DNA from: Armatimonadota bacterium
GTDB lineage: Bacteria; Armatimonadota; JAAZEB01
Direction: 5' to 3'
Length of the DNA stretch: 18,613 nt
NCBI GenBank assembly: GCA_012841485.1
Contig: DUUU01000543.1
Location: 1 to 18,613 of the forward strand
The position numbers and the translations under genes are program-made. Positions within the stretch are counted from its first letter, which is position 1. The number at the start of each line of letters is the position of its first letter. Under the pieces are notes generated by a model, which was not told the origin of the DNA, did no database searches, and worked only from the letters and a program-made list of their open reading frames with translations. Of the stretch, positions 14,095-18,613 are shown piece after piece.

Positions 14095-14766
14095 CTACGC
14101 GACGGAGATGGTCCTGGGAATCCCATCCGCGGGTTGATGCTCCGGGGGCAGGAGCGAGGCGATCTCGGCCATCACGCGCCGGGTCGCCTCGATAACGGCG
14201 GGCCGGCCCGTCTGGCCATAGAGGTCATCCAGCGTGAACGGCTTGCCGATACGAATCGTCACGTGGCCACGCCGGAAGCGGAAGCTGCCGGGCGGGAGAA
14301 TGCTCTGGGAGCCCGCGATCCCAATCGCGATGATCGGCGCGCGCGAGCGAAGAGCAATGAGGCCAACGCCCTCTTCCCCCGGCTGAAGCCGGCCATCCTT
14401 GCTGCGCCGGCCTTCCGGGAAGAGCACCAGGGGGCGCCCCATCTCCAGCACCTGCAACGCCGTGCGCAGCGCCTGGCGGTCCGCCGCGCCCCGCTTCACG
14501 GGAAACGCGCCCACGCATCGGCACCACCACCCGATGAACGGCGTCTGGAACAGCTCTTCCTTCGCCATGCAGTGCGTGTACCACGGCACCACCCCGCCGA
14601 CGAGCGGCGGATCCAGATGGCTGAGGTGGTTGGAGACGACGATCAGCCGCGAGGACTCGGGAAAGTTCTCGCGCCCGAAGACCTCAATCCCGCCCAGGAG
14701 GCAACAGAGGCAGCGAACGCCCTGACACGCAAGGTAGTAGTGGATCGCACTGTGGTTCTGCCTCAT
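14095..14766 (-). CDS. plsC: 1-acyl-sn-glycerol-3-phosphate acyltransferase, PlsC family
   Basis: PlsC transfers an acyl chain to the sn-2 position of lysophosphatidic acid at the inner membrane, giving phosphatidic acid. The acyltransferase box NHLSHLD (46-52) has the catalytic His47 and Asp52. The substrate-binding box FPEGRRSKDG and the strand VPWYTHCMAKEELF also fit. A hydrophobic N-terminus (YYLACQGVRCLCCLLGG) can associate with the membrane and contains a Cys cluster. The length, 223 aa, is typical. The ATG at 14766 overlaps the aroA stop in ATGA and has GGAGAAGG upstream, so translation is coupled to aroA. In several bacteria cmk lies between aroA and plsC; it is absent here. Confidence 0.93.
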   Translation of the reverse strand: MRQNHSAIHYYLACQGVRCLCCLLGGIEVFGRENFPESSRLIVVSNHLSHLDPPLVGGVVPWYTHCMAKEELFQTPFIGWWCRCVGAFPVKRGAADRQALRTALQVLEMGRPLVLFPEGRRSKDGRLQPGEEGVGLIALRSRAPIIAIGIAGSQSILPPGSFRFRRGHVTIRIGKPFTLDDLYGQTGRPAVIEATRRVMAEIASLLPPEHQPADGIPRTISVA

Positions 14767-16079
14767 TCACCTTCTCCCACAGCGGCCCCCAGTTGCCGGA
14801 GCCGCTCGGCAAAGCCGGGGAAAGAGACATCGATGCACTCCGCGCCGTGGATCACGCTCTCCCCCGTCGCGGCAAGAGCCGCCACCGCGCCTGCCATGGC
14901 GATGCGATGGTCGCCCTCGCTGTCGATCTCAGCTCCCTTCAGGGCACGCGGGTCTCCAGCCCCGTGCACCACCATGCCATCCTCCAGCACCTCCACGGCC
15001 ACGCCATAGGCACGCAAGAGAGCCGCCGTCGTCGCGACACGGTCGGTCTCCTTGATCCGGAGCGCGCCCGCGTCGCGGATCACCGTCTCGCCGGAGGCGC
15101 ACGCCGCGGCCACGGCGAGGATCGGGATCTCGTCGATGAGGCGGGGGATAATCGCGCCGGCGAGAGACGTGCCTCGCAGTTCGGAGGCGCACACGCGCAG
15201 ATCGGCCACCGGCTCGCCGGCCACCTCTCTCTCGCGCTCCACGGTGATGCGCGCGCCCATCGCCTGGAGCGCATCCACGATGCCGGAGCGCGTCGGGTTG
15301 ATGCCCACACTCTCGACCAGAATCTCGGAACCCGGCACGATGCAGCCCGCCACCAGGAGGAACGCCGCCGAAGAGATGTCTCCCGGAACGGAGACGGGTT
15401 GGGCGCGCAGCCGCGCCGGCCCGCGCACGGAGGCGCACACGCCCTCGACGCGCACGTCGGCGCCGAAGCCACGCAGCATCCGCTCGGTATGGTCACGGGT
15501 AACCGCCGGAGAGGTGACGGTCGTGACGCCCTCGGCGAACAGCCCGGCAAGGAGCACGGCGGACTTCACCTGGGCGCTCGCTGAGGGAAGTAGGTAGGTG
15601 ATCGGCTGGAGGCCCCCACCTTGGATCGTGACCGGTGGGAGCGTGCCCCCCCGACGCGCCAGGATGGTGGCCCCCATCTCGCGCAATGGAACTCCCACGC
15701 GCTGCACCGGACGCCGCCGAATCGAGGAATCACCGGTCAAGACGCTGGTGAATGCCTGCCCGGCGAGCACACCCAGGGTGAGGTAGAGCGTGGTGCCCGA
15801 GTTGCCCACGAAGAGCAGATCCTCCGGCTCTTGCAGGCCGGCCTCGCCCGCGCCATGGACGATGACGCGAGTCGGATCCGGCTGCTCGATCTGAATGCCG
15901 AGCGCGCGGAAGCAGGCGGTGGTGCTGAGGCAATCGGCCCCCGGGAGGAATCCCTCGATCTCGGTGACCCCCTCGGCCAGAGCGCCTAGCATCACGGCAC
16001 GGTGGGAGATCGACTTATCGCCCGGCACCCGCGCCGCGCCCTGAAGGCATCCAGCGGTGGAAATGCGGAGTGACGCCAA
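14763..16079 (-). CDS. aroA: 3-phosphoshikimate 1-carboxyvinyltransferase (EPSP synthase)
   Basis: EPSP synthase joins phosphoenolpyruvate to shikimate-3-phosphate, the sixth shikimate step. Active-site motifs are present: VPGDKSISHR (Lys22, Ser23, Arg27), VGNSGTT (91-97), RRRPVQ, RLIDEIPILAVAAA with the catalytic-region Asp, RIKETDR with Glu, and EGDHRIAMA. In E. coli numbering the glyphosate-site Gly96 is retained as Gly95. Just after it, the nearly invariant Arg (E. coli Arg100) is Tyr99 (GTTLYL). No ATG fits. TTG at 16079 lies eight bases after AAAGGA, which overlaps the tyrA stop, and gives 438 aa. The frame is open further upstream, but that part is a shadow of tyrA. The gap to tyrA is 5 nt and plsC overlaps the end, so this is an operon. 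Confidence 0.95.
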   Translation of the reverse strand: MASLRISTAGCLQGAARVPGDKSISHRAVMLGALAEGVTEIEGFLPGADCLSTTACFRALGIQIEQPDPTRVIVHGAGEAGLQEPEDLLFVGNSGTTLYLTLGVLAGQAFTSVLTGDSSIRRRPVQRVGVPLREMGATILARRGGTLPPVTIQGGGLQPITYLLPSASAQVKSAVLLAGLFAEGVTTVTSPAVTRDHTERMLRGFGADVRVEGVCASVRGPARLRAQPVSVPGDISSAAFLLVAGCIVPGSEILVESVGINPTRSGIVDALQAMGARITVEREREVAGEPVADLRVCASELRGTSLAGAIIPRLIDEIPILAVAAACASGETVIRDAGALRIKETDRVATTAALLRAYGVAVEVLEDGMVVHGAGDPRALKGAEIDSEGDHRIAMAGAVAALAATGESVIHGAECIDVSFPGFAERLRQLGAAVGEGE

Positions 16080-16084
16080 ACCGA

Positions 16085-16948
16085 CTATCCTTTCTGGCGC
16101 GCGCGCTCCATGAGCGCCTTCGCCTCTCTTCCCTGGCAGAAGAAGCGTTCGACCGCCACCACGTCGTCTTGCCGCAGGGCTTCGGACAGCTCCGCCAGAT
16201 AGCCCTGCATCCGGCCAAGCGCGGCGAGGATCGGCTCGCGATTGGTCAGGCACACGTCGCGCCACAGCTCTGGGCTGCTCGCGGCAACGCGCGTAGTATC
16301 GCGATACGAGCCGGCGGCAAGCCGGGCCGCCGCCTCAGCCTCCCCAAGCGCGTCCGCAACAACTCGGGCCAGCGCCGCTGCCGCCACATGGGGCAGGTGG
16401 CTGGTGGCTGCGACCGCCTGGTCATGCACCTCAGGCGGAAGAACAAGCGGGAGGGCGCCCAACTCGGCGATCAATTCGGCGAGCGGCTCCACCGGCGCAG
16501 AAGCATCTCCGGGGGTGAGCGCCCACGTGGCGCCTTCGAACAGAAGTGGATCCGCATCCTCGATGCCTGCTTGCTCTGAGCCGGCCATCGGATGCCCCCC
16601 GAGGAAGCGACCGGGCAACACGCTCTCGCCTGCGCCCACGATGCCGGCCTTCGTGCTCCCCACATCGGTGACCAGGCCGCCGGCGCGCACATGCGGCGCA
16701 AGGAGGGGCAGGAGCCTGGTGATGGCGAGCACGGGCACACAGAGAAAGGTGAGATCCGCGCCGGCAACCGCGGCCGCGATATCCAGCCCGCCCTCGTCGA
16801 TGGCGCCCAGCTCCCGGGCGCGCTCCAACGCCTCCGGACGTCTGGCCACGCCCACCACCCGCCGGGCAAGCCCGCGCTGCTTCAAAGCCATGCCGAGCGA
16901 ACCGCCAAGCAGACCCATGCCAATGATGCAAATAGATGAGTATGCCAT
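16085..16948 (-). CDS. tyrA: Prephenate dehydrogenase
   Basis: This enzyme oxidatively decarboxylates prephenate (or arogenate) with NAD(P)+ on the route to tyrosine. The N-terminal Rossmann motif is IIGMGLLGGSLG (8-19). CVPV and VTDVGSTKAGI follow, then the active-site segment GGHPMAGSEQAGIEDAD and the helical-domain signature SHLPHVAAAAL. No ACT or chorismate mutase domain is attached. I chose ATG at 16948, which puts the Rossmann strand right at the N-terminus (287 aa); neither it nor the in-frame GTG at 16975 (296 aa) has a clear SD, so the start is uncertain. It lies 5 nt upstream of aroA and 171 nt downstream of the DAHP synthase gene. Arogenate versus prephenate preference cannot be judged. 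Confidence 0.93.
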   Translation of the reverse strand: MAYSSICIIGMGLLGGSLGMALKQRGLARRVVGVARRPEALERARELGAIDEGGLDIAAAVAGADLTFLCVPVLAITRLLPLLAPHVRAGGLVTDVGSTKAGIVGAGESVLPGRFLGGHPMAGSEQAGIEDADPLLFEGATWALTPGDASAPVEPLAELIAELGALPLVLPPEVHDQAVAATSHLPHVAAAALARVVADALGEAEAAARLAAGSYRDTTRVAASSPELWRDVCLTNREPILAALGRMQGYLAELSEALRQDDVVAVERFFCQGREAKALMERARQKG

Positions 16949-16993
16949 AGTGTGCAGGAAGGAGTCACTCGCCACGCGCGGCCTGCCCGGCCT

Positions 16994-17084
16994 CGCGCGC
17001 TATCAGCCAGACAGGCGCGCGTGGAAACGGCTCTGCCCCCTGGCCGGGGAGAGCGGATGGAGCACCGCGCGCTATCCCATCCGC
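16994..17084. repeat. Inverted repeat and 11-bp direct repeat between the DAHP synthase gene and tyrA
   Basis: GCGGATGG (17053-17060) and CCATCCGC (17077-17084) form an 8-bp perfect inverted repeat around 16 nt. CGCGCGCTATC occurs twice in direct orientation, at 16994-17004 and 17066-17076, the second copy within the hairpin loop. In the minus-strand transcript this hairpin lies just after the DAHP synthase gene. It could be a processing site, attenuator or weak terminator that separates expression of that gene from tyrA-aroA-plsC. No U-run follows. Confidence 0.35.
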
Positions 17085-17119
17085 CCTCCCGCGGCAGCAT
17101 CTGCTCTCTGGCGAGGCGC

Positions 17120-18166
17120 CTACTCCGCTTCGGCTTCGCCCTGCTTCAGCGGCCGGCCGACAGCCATCGCGACCGGCTCCAGATCCTGCATGAACTGGGC
17201 GAACTCAATGAGCGTCAGCGCCTGCGGTCCATCCTTGAGGGCGCGCTCTGGCCGGGAATGCACCTCGACCATCACGCCATCGGCGCCGGCGGCAATGGCG
17301 GCCTTGGCCACAGCCGGCACAAGCGAACGCTTGCCTGTGGCATGGCTCGGATCCGCTACGATAGGCAGGTGCGACAGCTCCCGGCAAGCCGGAATCGCGC
17401 TGATATCGAAGGTGTTCCGGGTGTACGGCTCGAAGGTGCGGATGCCCCGCTCGCACAGGATGATCTCGTAGTTGCCCCGGGAAGCGATATACTCCGCGGC
17501 CTGGAGCCACTCCTCGAGCGTTGCCGCCATCCCGCGCTTGAGCATGACCGGCTTGCGGACCTCACCGAGCTCGCGCAGCAGCGAGAAGTTAGCCATGTTG
17601 CGCGTGCCCACCTGAAGGCAGTCGGCATACCGCGCGACCAACTCGACATCGCGCGTGTCCATGACCTCCGTGATGATCGGCAGGCCGGTCGCCTCCCTCG
17701 CCTCGGCGAGGAGCTTCAGCCCCTCTTCGCCAAGGCCATGGAAGGAGTAGGGCGAGGTGCTTGGCTTGAACGCGCCCCCGCGCAAGATGTGCGCCCCGGC
17801 CGCCTTCGCACCCTCGGCCGTCTCTAGAAGCTGCTCCCGGCTCTCCACGGAGCACGGTCCCGCCATCACGATCAGCGTGTCACCGCCGACCACCACATCC
17901 CCGATGCGCACCCGCGAGCGCTCCGGCTGGAATTCGTGGTTGACGATCTTATACGGCTTCAGGATCCGGACCACGTTCTCCACGAAGGAGAAAGCAGCGA
18001 ACTGGTCCGCCAAAAGGTCCTTATCCTTCTCTGGCGCACCGATGCAGCCGACGAGCGTTCGCTCGACCCCGCGCGACAGGTGCACCTGGTAACCACGCTT
18101 CCGGATCTCCTCCGATAGCGCCTGCAGATCCGCTTCCTTTGCATCTCTCTTCAAAACGACGATCAC
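17120..18166 (-). CDS. aroF: 3-deoxy-7-phosphoheptulonate (DAHP) synthase, type I-beta with N-terminal regulatory domain
   Basis: DAHP synthase condenses phosphoenolpyruvate and erythrose-4-phosphate, the committed step of aromatic biosynthesis. Residues 1-70 (MIVVLKRDAKEADLQALSEE onward) match the ferredoxin-like regulatory domain known from the Thermotoga maritima enzyme, where it mediates feedback inhibition. The TIM barrel has MAGPCSVES (metal-site Cys), GGAFKPSTSPYSFHGLG, TEVMDTRD, QVGTRNMANF, LKRGMAAT, CERGIRTFEPYTRNTFDIS and VADPSHATGKRS. The length, 348 aa, is normal. The start is GTG at 18166 with GGGAGG eight bases upstream. It follows hisC and precedes tyrA on the same strand. The symbol aroF is used in the sense of this subfamily; isozyme identity is not implied. 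Confidence 0.95.
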   Translation of the reverse strand: MIVVLKRDAKEADLQALSEEIRKRGYQVHLSRGVERTLVGCIGAPEKDKDLLADQFAAFSFVENVVRILKPYKIVNHEFQPERSRVRIGDVVVGGDTLIVMAGPCSVESREQLLETAEGAKAAGAHILRGGAFKPSTSPYSFHGLGEEGLKLLAEAREATGLPIITEVMDTRDVELVARYADCLQVGTRNMANFSLLRELGEVRKPVMLKRGMAATLEEWLQAAEYIASRGNYEIILCERGIRTFEPYTRNTFDISAIPACRELSHLPIVADPSHATGKRSLVPAVAKAAIAAGADGVMVEVHSRPERALKDGPQALTLIEFAQFMQDLEPVAMAVGRPLKQGEAEAE

Positions 18167-18333
18167 TGCGCCAGCCTCCCGATCAGGGAATCCCTGGAGT
18201 GCGCGGCTGGAGAAGAACAGGAGGAGCGGCGATCACCCGGGCCCCCACCCCATCCCTCAAGCGATGAGGCAACGGGTAGGTTTCGACCCAGAAGCGAACG
18301 CGCCCTTCTCCCGATCCATAGCCCGCCCCGCGG
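18167..18333 (-). promoter_or_regulatory. hisC-DAHP synthase intergenic region with small palindromes
   Basis: This 167-nt gap holds a 13-nt palindrome, CAGGGAATCCCTG (18184-18196), centred 24 bases upstream of the GTG start, and a 5-bp hairpin, CCTCA/TGAGG (18255-18269). The palindrome could be an operator or an RNA element next to the SD (18180-18175). I found no good sigma-70 boxes and no sign of a leader peptide rich in Tyr or Phe. Confidence 0.35.
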
Positions 18334-18613
18334 CTATTTCAACAGAGGAAGCACTTCCTCCAGGGCGCGGACGAAACGGGCATTCTCCTCGGGAGTGCCG
18401 ATGGTCACGCGGATATGCGTAGGAAGACCGAAGATGTCGCCCGTTCGCACGATCACCCCGCGGCGCAGCAGCTCCTGGAAGACGGCCCGGCTGTCCACCT
18501 TAACATCGATAAAGACGAAGTTTGCATGCGAGGGCACATAGGGAAGCCCCAGACGCTCGCAGGCCGCATAGAGGTACGTACGGCCGTCGCGATTGACGCG
18601 ACGGCCGCGCTCC
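18334..18613 (-). CDS. hisC: Histidinol-phosphate aminotransferase, C-terminal part (cut by window edge)
   Basis: Only the last ~92 residues lie in the window; the reading frame runs off the right edge. The sequence reads VPSHANFVFID, then FQELLRRGVIVRTGDIFGLP, HIRVTIGTPEENARFVRALEE. This matches the C-terminal domain of class I/II PLP-dependent HisC-type aminotransferases, with the substrate-carboxylate Arg in the HIRVTIGT strand and the GVIVR motif. HisC converts imidazole-acetol phosphate to histidinol phosphate, and many homologues also transaminate prephenate or hydroxyphenylpyruvate. Its place upstream of the DAHP synthase gene and tyrA suggests a part in tyrosine/phenylalanine synthesis. 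The active-site Lys is outside the window. A GTG at 18537 is an internal codon, not the start. Confidence 0.88.
   Translation of the reverse strand, partial: ERGRRVNRDGRTYLYAACERLGLPYVPSHANFVFIDVKVDSRAVFQELLRRGVIVRTGDIFGLPTHIRVTIGTPEENARFVRALEEVLPLLK

Noticed and set aside
1..18613. CRISPR arrays, insertion sequences, tRNA genes
   Set aside because: No regularly spaced repeats, transposase-like frames, terminal inverted repeats or tRNA T-arm/acceptor patterns were seen.

Overview
This is GC-rich bacterial chromosomal DNA with tightly packed housekeeping genes and two secreted carbohydrate-active proteins. The GH123/DUF4091-type hydrolase, DUF3866, a Thermotoga-type DAHP synthase, frequent GTG/TTG starts and purine-rich Shine-Dalgarno (SD) sites suggest a free-living bacterium, perhaps Armatimonadota or a related deep lineage. 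That placement is inference; there is no rRNA or other decisive marker here.

Left part (1-8560), all genes on the minus strand. Read in transcription order from the right they are recJ, a DUF3866 gene overlapping it by 4 nt, glmS, a secreted GH123/DUF4091-family protein, and a small degenerate AAA-type ATPase. Two regulatory structures stand out. First, an 18-bp RNA hairpin between glmS and the GH123-like gene holds the complete SD of that gene and ends 1 nt before its ATG. Second, a near-consensus sigma-70 promoter overlaps the stop codon of the GH123-like gene and drives a leader of about 440 nt. That leader can form a pseudoknot and several hairpins ahead of the AAA gene.

Middle part (8561-12451), plus strand. 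It holds a membrane-anchored endonuclease/exonuclease/phosphatase-family protein, a Spy/CpxP-like periplasmic protein with a Met/Gly-rich tail, and an exported GH18 (YaaH-like) glycosidase. The GH18 gene has its own promoter, whose -35 box lies inside the terminator-like hairpin of the gene before it. A strong bidirectional hairpin separates GH18 from the convergent gene beyond.

Right part (12452-18613). It holds a Gfo/Idh/MocA oxidoreductase (minus), a divergent unrecognised 82-aa protein (plus), and then a minus-strand run: hisC (cut by the window edge), a DAHP synthase gene (aroF type), tyrA, aroA and plsC. The DAHP synthase, EPSP synthase, prephenate dehydrogenase and HisC-type aminotransferase together cover entry to the shikimate pathway, a late shikimate step and the tyrosine branch. 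plsC is translationally coupled to the end of aroA. I see no tRNA, rRNA, CRISPR array, transposase or phage gene.
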